Source: Clostridia bacterium
GTDB lineage: Bacteria; Bacillota; Clostridia; Christensenellales; Pumilibacteraceae
Length of the DNA stretch: 35,877 bases
Direction of reading: 5' to 3'
Assembly: GCA_017531795.1 (NCBI GenBank)
Contig: JAFXKH010000004.1
Span: 1 to 35,877 of the forward strand
Made by a program: the position numbers and the translations under genes. The notes under the pieces are model-generated. The model saw only the letters and a program-made list of their open reading frames with translations, was not told the DNA's origin and did not search any database. Numbering within the stretch: position 1 is the first letter of the stretch; the number at the start of each line of letters is the position of its first letter. Shown here piece after piece: positions 1 to 7,903 of this stretch.

Positions 1-611
1 GCGTTTGAGATTTGATACAAATATCCGTCGCTCGACGTTCCTTCTCCGCTACTACCCCGAACGGTCATATCAAAACGGGAAACTTCTCCGATACACTTCT
101 CTAACGTTCTGGTCATGCTGAGTCCGGGCAGAAACATCATTACGGACGCGCGCATTCCCGTACCAACGTTGGTCGCGCAAGCGGTAAGATAGCCGAGTTT
201 TGTATCAAACGCTATTTTATTGTCCGAACTTATCATATCGTCTACGTCGGAGATTTTCGCGTACGCTTCTTTTAAGCGATTGCCCGTCAATATACATTGC
301 GCTCTGACGTGGTCTTCTTCGTTTACCATTACGCTGATTTCGTTCGATTTATTCACTATTACGGCAGAATATTTATTCGTTTTAAGCAAATCGTCGCTTA
401 TCAGTTGCATTTCTTTGAGCGCTTCGCCTTGCAACGGCGTCATATCGGATATACGCACGATTGAGAATCTTTCCGATCCTTTCGACATAGATTCGTAAAC
501 CTTCTGCGTGAGGGACAACGAACGCTCGCTGTCAAGAAAGGGCGGAAAAGGATAACCTGCAAAATTTCGGGCAAGGCGGACTCTTGATGATAAAATTACG
601 TCGTTTACCAT
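1..611 (-). CDS. mcsB: Protein arginine kinase McsB (3' end cut by the window)
   Basis: This is the N-terminal ~203 residues of McsB, the phosphagen-kinase-fold enzyme that phosphorylates arginines on CtsR and on misfolded proteins, marking them for ClpCP. Visible family motifs are SSRVRLARN close to the N terminus (residues 8-16) and ACATNVGTGMRAS, which carries the catalytic Cys region, followed by VRGSSGEG and YQISN near the cut. The start ATG shares one base with the mcsA stop codon (TAATG), so the two are translationally coupled. The mcsA end supplies the ribosome-binding site (AAAGGAGG). The reading frame is open to the left window edge, where the C-terminal part and presumably clpC would follow. 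Confidence 0.95.
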   Translation of the reverse strand, partial: MVNDVILSSRVRLARNFAGYPFPPFLDSERSLSLTQKVYESMSKGSERFSIVRISDMTPLQGEALKEMQLISDDLLKTNKYSAVIVNKSNEISVMVNEEDHVRAQCILTGNRLKEAYAKISDVDDMISSDNKIAFDTKLGYLTACATNVGTGMRASVMMFLPGLSMTRTLEKCIGEVSRFDMTVRGSSGEGTSSDGYLYQISN

Positions 612-1102
612 TACGCGCCTCCTTTGAGTTTCTTCATCTCTTCGTTTATGCGACCGGCAAGGAGATAATCTTCCTTTGCAACCGCCTCTTCTCTCTGACG
701 AAGAAGTTCGTTATATTTCGTATCCTCCGCCGAATAAAACTCTTTTGGAGTTTTGCCCGTGTGCTTGGTGTCACGTTGCATTTTTGCAAGCGTGGGCGTT
801 ATCTGTTCTGAAAACGCCTCATAACAATCGGGGCAACCAAGATAACCGCTTTTGAGAAAATCCTGAATATTATATCCACATTTGGAGCATTTTATCTTTT
901 TGTTCTGCGTGCCGTAAAGGGTGGCGAACGGATTTCCAAAGGCTGAAAACAAATTATTAAGCCCGAAGTCAGGTGTGATGAAACCTCTTTTTTCTTTACA
1001 CTCTGCGCAAAGATAATGCTCGGTATATACGCCGTTAATAATGTTTTTCATATGATATACCGCCGGTCTTTTTCCGCAGTCTTCACATATTTTCTGTTGC
1101 AT
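611..1102 (-). CDS. mcsA: McsA, zinc-finger activator of McsB
   Basis: A 163-residue protein with four CxxC pairs (CEDC at residues 7-10, CAEC, CSKC and CPDC) that should bind two zinc ions, and a C-terminal UVR motif (YNELLRQREEAVAKEDYLLA region, about residues 130-160). This is the normal McsA layout. McsA binds and stimulates the McsB kinase and takes part in relieving CtsR repression under heat or thiol stress. It overlaps ctsR by one base at its start and mcsB by one base at its end, both as TAATG, so the operon is tightly coupled. The UVR motif resembles the one ending UvrB, encoded elsewhere in this window, but the proteins are otherwise unrelated. Confidence 0.95.
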   Translation of the reverse strand: MQQKICEDCGKRPAVYHMKNIINGVYTEHYLCAECKEKRGFITPDFGLNNLFSAFGNPFATLYGTQNKKIKCSKCGYNIQDFLKSGYLGCPDCYEAFSEQITPTLAKMQRDTKHTGKTPKEFYSAEDTKYNELLRQREEAVAKEDYLLAGRINEEMKKLKGGA

Positions 1103-1569
1103 TATTCGCCCTCCTTTTCTTTTATAAGTTGTGTTGCAAGCGCGCTCATTATTCCTGCGCGAAGCGAGTCTTTCGCCACAGCAGGCGCGTATAAAGATTT
1201 GTCTGCAATCATTGACGAAATTATTTTCGCTTCCCGTTCGGATACAATTTTTTCGCTTATCATTCTGTCAAGATATTGCAAAGCCTTACTCTGAGAAAGC
1301 CCCTCTCTGATTGGAATATTACGCAATTCTTCGAGAAGTTCGTGTCTGTCTGCCTTTAAGCGCACGAGGTTTATGCAACCGCCTCCGCCTCGGTGCGATT
1401 CAATCACAAACCCCCTCGCAGGCGTAAATCTTGTCGTAAGTACGTAATTTATCTGACTGGGCGCGCAGGAAAAATAATTCGCAAGTTCGTTTCTGCTTAT
1501 ACTGACAAAATTATCTTCCGCCATCATTTCTATTAAAAATCTTTCGATCACGTCGCTTATGTTTGCCAT
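1102..1569 (-). CDS. ctsR: CtsR, transcriptional repressor of class III heat-shock genes
   Basis: A 155-residue CtsR. The N-terminal winged helix-turn-helix reads ISDVIERFLIEMM, then SRNELANYFSCAPSQINYVL, followed by the glycine-rich wing SHRGGGGCINLVRL, which in the family inserts into the minor groove of the heptad operator. The C-terminal helical domain mediates dimerisation and is the target of McsB. It is first in the ctsR-mcsA-mcsB operon and has a good ribosome-binding site (AAGGAG) 7-8 bases before the ATG. Its own promoter carries CtsR heptads immediately after the -10, so it is very likely autoregulated. Confidence 0.96.
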   Translation of the reverse strand: MANISDVIERFLIEMMAEDNFVSISRNELANYFSCAPSQINYVLTTRFTPARGFVIESHRGGGGCINLVRLKADRHELLEELRNIPIREGLSQSKALQYLDRMISEKIVSEREAKIISSMIADKSLYAPAVAKDSLRAGIMSALATQLIKEKEGE

Positions 1570-1630
1570 ACTATTTTCTCCTTCCCCGTCTATACGGGAG
1601 TGGATTTTTTCGTTAGTTAGGTCAATAAAG

Positions 1631-1685
1631 TTTGACTATCTTTGACCTTTGACTTTAGTTTACCATTATTTTTTTGAATTGTCAA
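1631..1685 (-). promoter_or_regulatory. ctsR promoter with CtsR operator
   Basis: Read on the minus strand, a -35 TTGACA (1685-1680) and a -10 TAAACT (1662-1657) are separated by exactly 17 bases. Directly downstream lie three heptads: AGTCAAA (1654-1648), GGTCAAA (1647-1641) and, after the 3-base spacer GAT, AGTCAAA (1637-1631). The last two match the established CtsR operator RGTCAAA-NAN-RGTCAAA; the extra abutting heptad could be a further contact. Repressor bound here would sit on the start of transcription. Confidence 0.92.
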
Positions 1686-1718
1686 TAATTTTTCATAAAT
1701 TTTTCAAAAAATTTTCAG

Positions 1719-1753
1719 ACAAAAAAAGAACGACTTCATAAAGAAATCGTTCT
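1719..1753 (-). terminator. Intrinsic terminator after dCMP deaminase
   Basis: On the minus strand AGAACGATTTC and GAAGTCGTTCT form an 11-bp stem with one G-U pair and a TTTAT loop, followed by seven T residues. It lies 24 bases after the deaminase stop and insulates that gene from ctsR. Confidence 0.92.
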
Positions 1754-1776
1754 AAACTATAACTATAAAACATTTA

Positions 1777-2238
1777 TTATTCTTCGGGCATTTTATCAAT
1801 GGTTATTCCCGCTTCGCCGAGAAGTCTGAGTGAAAATTCATCGGGGTAACCATACTTATATACTACTCTCGATATTCCTGCGTTTATAATAATTTTCGTA
1901 CAAATTATGCAAGGTTGATGAGTACAATAAAGAGTTGCCCCTTCAATATTGATGCCCATTTTTGCCGCTTGCGCTATTGCGTTCTGCTCCGCGTGAACGG
2001 CGTAACAAAGTTCGTGACGGGTACCGCTTGGAATATTCATTTCACGGCGAAGGCAACTTTCTTTATCCCTGCAACTTTCTATACCGCTGGGCGCGCCGTT
2101 ATACCCCGTCGTCATAATACGCTTATTCTTTACGATTACAGCGCCGATATGTCTGTTTTCCTGATAGCAACTGCTCCACGAACCTACCGTTTCGGCAAGA
2201 TCCATAAATCTTTTATCCCATTTATCAAACTTTTCCAT
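1777..2238 (-). CDS. Deoxycytidylate (dCMP) deaminase, ComEB type
   Basis: A 153-residue zinc deaminase that would convert dCMP to dUMP, feeding thymidylate synthesis. The catalytic HAEQNAIA (His ligand plus proton-shuttle Glu) lies around residue 82, and the PCIIC motif supplies the two cysteine ligands. The N-terminal GAVIVKNKRIMTTGYNGAPSG segment and the downstream CRDKESCLRR stretch are typical of dCMP deaminases rather than cytidine deaminases. It has an AAGGAG site before the ATG, a consensus promoter (2268-2296) and its own terminator, so it is monocistronic, divergent from groESL. ComEB in Bacillus has the same fold; nothing here links it to competence. Confidence 0.93.
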   Translation of the reverse strand: MEKFDKWDKRFMDLAETVGSWSSCYQENRHIGAVIVKNKRIMTTGYNGAPSGIESCRDKESCLRREMNIPSGTRHELCYAVHAEQNAIAQAAKMGINIEGATLYCTHQPCIICTKIIINAGISRVVYKYGYPDEFSLRLLGEAGITIDKMPEE

Positions 2239-2267
2239 TATTACTCCTTGGCGTTATTTTCCTATAT

Positions 2268-2296
2268 ATTATAGCAAATATACTCTTCCCTATCAA
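2268..2296 (-). promoter_or_regulatory. Promoter of the dCMP deaminase gene
   Basis: Minus-strand TTGATA (2296-2291), 17-base spacer, perfect TATAAT (2273-2268), 30 bases before the ATG. No operator is evident. Confidence 0.85.
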
Positions 2297-2336
2297 GCAA
2301 ATTTTCAAATATTTTCTATTTTTTACTAAATTTCTC

Positions 2337-2365
2337 TTGACAAACGAAAAACGAGGTATTATAAT
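2337..2365 (+). promoter_or_regulatory. groESL promoter P1
   Basis: TTGACA (2337-2342), 17-base spacer, TATAAT (2360-2365): a fully consensus sigma-A promoter. The CtsR operator starts 12 bases after the -10, so P1 should be strong but shut off by CtsR. The leader to groES would be about 125 bases. Confidence 0.92.
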
Positions 2366-2377
2366 ACGGCTATCAAA

Positions 2378-2394
2378 GGTCAAAGAAAGTCAAA
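2378..2394 (+). promoter_or_regulatory. CtsR operator of groESL
   Basis: GGTCAAA-GAA-AGTCAAA is an exact match to RGTCAAA-NAN-RGTCAAA. It covers roughly +6 to +22 of the P1 transcript. No CIRCE element (the HrcA site) is present between the deaminase gene and groES, so groESL here appears to belong to the CtsR regulon. Confidence 0.92.
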
Positions 2395-2417
2395 CTTTTC
2401 GACACATAAAGCGCAGA

Positions 2418-2435
2418 TGTACAAGATATTGTACA
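2418..2435. promoter_or_regulatory. Perfect 7-4-7 inverted repeat between the two groESL promoters
   Basis: TGTACAA-GATA-TTGTACA is an 18-bp perfect dyad, placed 24 bases after the CtsR operator and 8 bases before the -35 of P2. It has no following T-run, so it is not a terminator. Its size and symmetry suit a dimeric DNA-binding protein. It is neither CIRCE nor a CtsR site; the cognate regulator is unknown to me. Confidence 0.55.
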
Positions 2436-2443
2436 AATAACGC

Positions 2444-2472
2444 TTGACAAAACGATAATAAAAATATAAAAT
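2444..2472 (+). promoter_or_regulatory. groESL promoter P2
   Basis: TTGACA (2444-2449), 17-base spacer, TAAAAT (2467-2472); an alternative -10, TATAAA at 2465-2470, has a 15-base spacer. Transcription would start near 2479, leaving a short leader that begins just before the AGGAGG (2485-2490). P2 lies downstream of the CtsR operator and could provide basal chaperonin expression. Confidence 0.7.
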
Positions 2473-2496
2473 TGGATAGTAATCAGGAGGCAAAAA

Positions 2497-2781
2497 ATGG
2501 CAATTAAACCTTTATTCGACAGAGTAGTAGTCAAGCAGATTGACAACGAAGAAACCACCAAGAGTGGTATCGTTTTGCTTGCAAAAGATCAGGAAAAACC
2601 GCAAATAGCGGAAGTAGTAGCCGTAGGTCCCGGCGGTAATATCGACGGCAAAGAAGTCGTTATGACCGTTAAGGTAGGCGATAAAGTGCTTTGCTCAAAA
2701 TACGCAGGTACGGAGTTCAAAATTGACGGAGAAGAAGTTCTTATTCTTCGCCAGAGCGATATTCTCGCTATCGTAGATTGA
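2497..2781 (+). CDS. groES: Co-chaperonin GroES (Hsp10)
   Basis: The 94-residue cytosolic heptameric lid of the GroEL folding chamber. It begins AIKPLFDRVVVKQI, the normal GroES N terminus, and contains the mobile-loop region EETTKSGIVLLAKDQEKPQ and the C-terminal KYAGTEFKIDGEEVLILRQSDILAI. A consensus AGGAGG lies 6 bases before the ATG. groEL follows after 20 bases with its own AAGGAG, the standard bicistronic arrangement. Expression is set by P1 with a CtsR operator and by P2. Confidence 0.98.
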   Translation: MAIKPLFDRVVVKQIDNEETTKSGIVLLAKDQEKPQIAEVVAVGPGGNIDGKEVVMTVKVGDKVLCSKYAGTEFKIDGEEVLILRQSDILAIVD

Positions 2782-2798
2782 TTTAAGGAGACAGATAA

Positions 2799-4427
<1,629 letters not shown>

Positions 4428-4449
4428 GTCATTCAACTCATAAATAATG

Positions 4450-4481
4450 AAAAAGGACTTGACAACGTCAAGTCCTTTTTT
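4450..4481. terminator. Bidirectional terminator between groEL and the YitT-family gene
   Basis: AAAAAGGACTTGAC and GTCAAGTCCTTTTT form a perfect 14-bp stem around an AAC loop, with A-runs and T-runs on both sides, so it can end groESL on the plus strand and the convergent YitT-family operon on the minus strand. Confidence 0.93.
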
Positions 4482-4500
4482 CCTTTATTCCCTGAATCTA

Positions 4501-5406
4501 TTATTTTCTGTACATTTTACTTGCGCCTAGAATTTCGCTAACTTCCATTATGGAAACGAACGCCGTTTTGTCGAGCCTGCTAACGATTTCTTTAAGCTTA
4601 GTGATTTCAAAGCGGTTTACTACAATGTATAACACTTCTTTGTCCGTACCTGAATAATATCCCTTTGCATCAATAAGCGTTATACCACGCTTAAATTCTT
4701 CGGAAAGCGCTGAGGCAAGGGCTTCTGCGTTTTCCGTAATAATCAATGCGGCTTTACCCTTATCCAACCCTTCTACGATAAAGTCAATGGTTTTCAATCC
4801 GATGAAGTATGCTACAATTGAATAAAGTGGAAGAACCCAAGATTGAAAAATCAAGGCAGCGGTTACGAACAGTACGGCGTTATACATCATAACAAAAGTA
4901 CCGACTGTGATTCCGAGTCTTTTATGAAACAGGAGCGCCATTACTTCAACGCCGTCCAACGCTCCTCCGAAACGCATTACCAGACCGCTACCCACGCCCG
5001 AAAGTAGTCCACCGAACAACGAACCGAGTACGGTATCTGTACCTACGACGGGAGAAATACTGGGGTTATTTGAGAAAAAGTCAGAAAAGATTACGCCGTT
5101 AATGAGAAAAGCAGCCAAAGAGTATACGCCGATTGCAAACAATGAGTAAATCAAAAACTCTTTTGCAATCTTTTTATGACCGATAATATAAAACGGAAAG
5201 TTCAGCACGATAAGAAACACCGACATAGGCAGAAACGGCGGTGTAAATTTTCCAACGAGCACCGAAGTACCAGAAAGCCCTCCGTCGTATATATTAAGCG
5301 GAGCGAGAAACAAGCAGACGCCGATTGCGTTAATCGTACCTGCAATCAAGAGCCCGAGAAAGTTCAATGGTTTTAAATTTATCGGTGTTTTTTCTTTCTT
5401 TTCCAT
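4501..5406 (-). CDS. YitT family membrane protein (DUF2179 C-terminal domain)
   Basis: 301 residues: five or so hydrophobic segments in the first ~200 residues (starting FLGLLIAGTINAIGVCLFLAP, with the family-type GGLSGTSVL loop and GGALDGVEVMALL), then a soluble C-terminal domain of about 80 residues with GITLIDAKGYYSGTDKEVL and VVNRFEITKLKEIV, which is DUF2179. The family is widespread in Firmicutes but its transport substrate or function is not established. It follows the cation exchanger with one base between stop and start and no good ribosome-binding site, suggesting translational coupling and shared control by the Mn riboswitch upstream. A link to metal or ion homeostasis is therefore an inference from context only. 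Confidence 0.88.
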   Translation of the reverse strand: MEKKEKTPINLKPLNFLGLLIAGTINAIGVCLFLAPLNIYDGGLSGTSVLVGKFTPPFLPMSVFLIVLNFPFYIIGHKKIAKEFLIYSLFAIGVYSLAAFLINGVIFSDFFSNNPSISPVVGTDTVLGSLFGGLLSGVGSGLVMRFGGALDGVEVMALLFHKRLGITVGTFVMMYNAVLFVTAALIFQSWVLPLYSIVAYFIGLKTIDFIVEGLDKGKAALIITENAEALASALSEEFKRGITLIDAKGYYSGTDKEVLYIVVNRFEITKLKEIVSRLDKTAFVSIMEVSEILGASKMYRK

Positions 5407-5407
5407 C

Positions 5408-6373
5408 TTAAATAACCATATAGTTTCTTATTATTATATATGCAAGATAGCCAACGTAAAGCAACAACGTTACTATTCCCTGCCATCTTGTCATCTTTTT
5501 CGAGAATAACGAAATAAAGAATATTATCATGCCGGAGCCGAGCATTACGAGCATATCGAGCATTCCGTCCATTGTAAGTGTGAGATTGTTTATCGTAGAT
5601 GACACGCCGAGAATAAAGATTACGTTGAAGATATTGGAACCTATTACGTTACCTACGGCAATATCGTTCTCTTTCTTAATTGAAGCCACGACGCTGGTTA
5701 CGAGCTCAGGCAAAGAAGTTCCCACAGCAACGATAGTAAGTCCTACGAGCGATTCGCTCATGCCGAGCGCCTGCGCGATTACGGAAGCGTTATTAACGAC
5801 GAGGTCACCACCGAAAATTACGCCCGCTAGTCCGACTACTGTGAAGATAATGCTGAGCCACAGCGGACGTTTCTTTTCTTCCTTTTCCTCCTGCATGGGC
5901 TCAAGTTTAGCCGTTTTCTTGGCTCTGACTATAAGAAACGCCATATAACCCACGAACAGTACGATAAGAAGTATTGACTCGAACAGTTCAATTATAAACG
6001 GTGAAATCACAAATGAAAACAACAGTAAGACGAGATAAACCGCAATCATGATCGGTATATCGTACCTTTTCATATCTTTACTGATAAAGAGCGGTATTAT
6101 TGTCGCGCTTACGCCAAGTATGAAAAGCGTATTGAAAATATTCGATCCTACTACGTTTCCGATCGCAATATCGTTTAAGCCGGTAATGGCGCCGTTAATG
6201 CTGACCGATGCTTCGGGGGCGCTCGTGCCCATTGAAACAAGCGTCAGACCTATAATAAGCGGGGGGATTTTCATGGCTTTGGCAATTCTGCTTGATCCGT
6301 CTACGAAAAAATCTGCGCCTTTAATCAGTAACACCATACCCAAAACAAGTAAAAATACGTTCAAAAATGTCAT
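5408..6373 (-). CDS. Ca2+/Na+ antiporter-type cation exchanger (CaCA superfamily, YrbG-like)
   Basis: A 321-residue integral membrane protein with the two inverted alpha-repeats of the family: GTSAPEASVSINGA...GNVVGSNIFNTLFILG (about residues 49-85) and VGTSLPELVTSV...GNVIGSNIFNVIFILG (about 215-255). The conserved Glu in each repeat (PEA, PEL) and the GNxxGSN motifs form the ion site in homologues. A charged cytosolic loop (KKTAKLEPMQEEKEEKKR) splits the halves. An AGGAGG precedes the ATG. A yybP-ykoY manganese riboswitch occupies its leader, so the physiological substrate may be Mn2+ rather than, or in addition to, Ca2+; that specificity cannot be read from the sequence. Confidence 0.93.
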   Translation of the reverse strand: MTFLNVFLLVLGMVLLIKGADFFVDGSSRIAKAMKIPPLIIGLTLVSMGTSAPEASVSINGAITGLNDIAIGNVVGSNIFNTLFILGVSATIIPLFISKDMKRYDIPIMIAVYLVLLLFSFVISPFIIELFESILLIVLFVGYMAFLIVRAKKTAKLEPMQEEKEEKKRPLWLSIIFTVVGLAGVIFGGDLVVNNASVIAQALGMSESLVGLTIVAVGTSLPELVTSVVASIKKENDIAVGNVIGSNIFNVIFILGVSSTINNLTLTMDGMLDMLVMLGSGMIIFFISLFSKKMTRWQGIVTLLLYVGYLAYIIIRNYMVI

Positions 6374-6390
6374 TTCAATCCTCCTAAATA

Positions 6391-6526
6391 TAAAGACCTT
6401 TTATCGAATTGTTCATTCAGATAAAAAGTCTTGAAATTTAAGCGTGACCGAGTATGCGACATACTGTATTGACGATCGAACGCACATTTATTAAAATGCT
6501 TTCTACTCCCTTTTTGAAGGTCTTTA
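6391..6526 (-). ncRNA. yybP-ykoY (manganese-sensing) riboswitch
   Basis: The leader of the exchanger matches the yybP-ykoY class. On the minus strand AAAAAGGGAGTAG (6515-6503) opens the aptamer; ATCGTCAATA and the ACTCGGTCACG region match the second conserved internal loop; TTTCAAGACTTTTT (to 6423) closes it, with P1 formed by AAAAAG (6515-6510) and CTTTTT (6428-6423). The 3' strand of P1 is also the 5' arm of a 13-bp hairpin, AAGACTTTTTATC with GATAAAAGGTCTT (6432-6393), just before the AGGAGG. In addition TAAAGACCTT (6526-6517), 5' of P1, is exactly complementary to AAGGTCTTTA (6400-6391). The pairings are mutually exclusive, as expected of an expression platform. Family knowledge predicts Mn2+ turns such genes on. 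Confidence 0.85.
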
Positions 6527-6540
6527 CTTGTCAATATCAT

Positions 6541-6568
6541 ATTATACTTTTTTCAGTCTTTTTGTTAA
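6541..6568 (-). promoter_or_regulatory. Promoter of the riboswitch-controlled exchanger operon
   Basis: Minus-strand TTAACA (6568-6563), 16-base spacer, TATAAT (6546-6541). Transcription would begin around 6533, a few bases before the riboswitch. Confidence 0.8.
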
Positions 6569-6611
6569 CTATATGGAGCAACTTTTTTGCTTTAATTCTA
6601 TTTTTTACGCG

Positions 6612-6639
6612 TCCGTCATATACTCGCTAATATGACGGA
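6612..6639 (+). repeat. Inverted repeat enclosing the glycosyltransferase start codon
   Basis: TCCGTCATA (6612-6620) and TATGACGGA (6631-6639) form a perfect 9-bp hairpin around a 10-base loop; the ATG start is within the right arm. There is no T-run, so it is not a terminator. It could be an operator dyad or an RNA hairpin controlling initiation. Confidence 0.5.
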
Positions 6640-7687
6640 ATTATCTTTATGTTTGATAGTAAAAAACGAAGAGAGCGTTATTGGAAGATGCCTTTCGATT
6701 GCGGAAAAGTTTGCAGACGAAATAATCGTCGTGGACACCGGTTCTGAGGACGGAACGAAAAGGGTTTGTCAGCGATTCACCGACCACGTGTTTGATTTTG
6801 AGTGGATTGACGATTTTTCCGCCGCCCGTAACTTTGCGTTTTCCAAGGCAACAAAACCACTCGTTATGTGGCTGGACGCCGACGATATAATCACCGATGA
6901 AAACGTCCAAAAAATTCTCGATATTAAAAATAAGCCTTACGGCGAAATTGCAGATACGGTTATGTGTAAATACGTCACGGCTCGCGCAAATGACGGCGCT
7001 CCTGCCTTCTCATTTTATCGTGAGCGTATAATGAAGAGGGAATATAATCCGACCTGGGTGGGTTTTATTCACGAATGCATACCACCTTTCGGGCGAATTA
7101 TTTATTCGGACGTGGAGATTGACCATGCAAAACTTAAACCGGGCGATCCGTGGCGAAATCTTCGCATTTATCAAAAAAAATTGTCCGAGGGCGCAACGCT
7201 GGATAGCAGGAATAAACTGTATTACGGTCGGGAGCTTGCCGATAACAGACTTTACTCTGACGCCATTCACGTCCTTAAAGACTGTTTGATGACGGCGGAA
7301 GGCGTAACCGGCGTTGAAGCATCCGAAACTCTTTCAGATTGTTACTCTGCGCTCGGTCAGACAAACGACGCTGTAATCGCGCTGTGCCATGCCTTTAATT
7401 TCGGCGCGCCGAGAGCAGAAACCATATGCAAACTTGCCAGCCTTTTTGCCGTACGTGACGACAGGCAATCGGCGTTCTGGTATCAAGCCGCGCTGTGCTG
7501 TGAAGGCGGAGTTCCGGGCATATTCAGACGCCCCGAATGTATGGACTTCGTGCCTTACGTCGAGCTTAGTTGCTGTTATTATAGATTAGGCGAAAAGGAT
7601 CGGGCAAAAAAGTATCACGAGTTGGCAACTGCTCTCCGCCCCAATCATCCCAGCGTTTTATATAACGCGCAGTTCTTTAAAGATTGA
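6632..7687 (+). CDS. Family 2 glycosyltransferase with TPR-like C-terminal half
   Basis: 351 residues. The first ~230 form a GT-A fold: LSLCLIVKNEESVIGRCL, the nucleotide-binding VVDTGSEDGT, and WLDADD (residues 80-85), whose DxD-type motif binds the metal of the sugar-nucleotide donor. The remainder contains helical repeats resembling TPRs (for example YYGRELADNRLYSDAIHVLKD cut into A/B helices, and AALCCEGG, CCYYRLGEKDRAKKYHELA). The arrangement is common in Firmicutes; acceptor and donor are unknown. The ATG lies inside the right arm of a hairpin (6612-6639) with no Shine-Dalgarno sequence, and a TATACT hexamer (6619-6624) ends 7 bases before it. It converges directly on the FTR-like gene with adjoining stop codons. 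Confidence 0.9.
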   Translation: MTELSLCLIVKNEESVIGRCLSIAEKFADEIIVVDTGSEDGTKRVCQRFTDHVFDFEWIDDFSAARNFAFSKATKPLVMWLDADDIITDENVQKILDIKNKPYGEIADTVMCKYVTARANDGAPAFSFYRERIMKREYNPTWVGFIHECIPPFGRIIYSDVEIDHAKLKPGDPWRNLRIYQKKLSEGATLDSRNKLYYGRELADNRLYSDAIHVLKDCLMTAEGVTGVEASETLSDCYSALGQTNDAVIALCHAFNFGAPRAETICKLASLFAVRDDRQSAFWYQAALCCEGGVPGIFRRPECMDFVPYVELSCCYYRLGEKDRAKKYHELATALRPNHPSVLYNAQFFKD

Positions 7688-7885
7688 TTACTTTTCCTTA
7701 TAGTACAGCAGACAATGACAGTATCCCTCAAATTCGGGATCTGCTATTTGCTCGCGAAATTCTTTGCACATACATTTGTATTCGGGAGTACGGGGTATGC
7801 GACAAGGACAATATCCGTCCTTGGCTTTAAGCCCTTCCTTTATTCTGCGAACGATTTCTTCATCTTCATTAAATCTTATTTTCAT
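7688..7885 (-). CDS. Small ferredoxin-thioredoxin reductase (FTR) catalytic-domain-like protein
   Basis: 65 residues with the spacing of cysteines seen in the FTR beta subunit: CPC (residues 26-28), CMC (about 38-40) and CHC (about 56-58), with the following LLYY. In FTR these ligate a 4Fe-4S cluster and carry the redox-active disulfide that reduces thioredoxin. This protein is shorter than the plant and cyanobacterial subunit (about 100 residues) and lacks a partner variable chain here, so its function may differ; small stand-alone members are known in anaerobes. It has an AAGGAG before its ATG and follows the ZIP gene by 18 bases, so the two are probably one operon. Confidence 0.8.
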   Translation of the reverse strand: MKIRFNEDEEIVRRIKEGLKAKDGYCPCRIPRTPEYKCMCKEFREQIADPEFEGYCHCLLYYKEK

Positions 7886-7903
7886 TAGTAACTCCTTATA
7901 ATC

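Noticed and set aside
2366..2496. CIRCE element upstream of groES
   Set aside because: Searched for TTAGCACTC-N9-GAGTGCTAA; absent. The dyad at 2418 has a different sequence and size.
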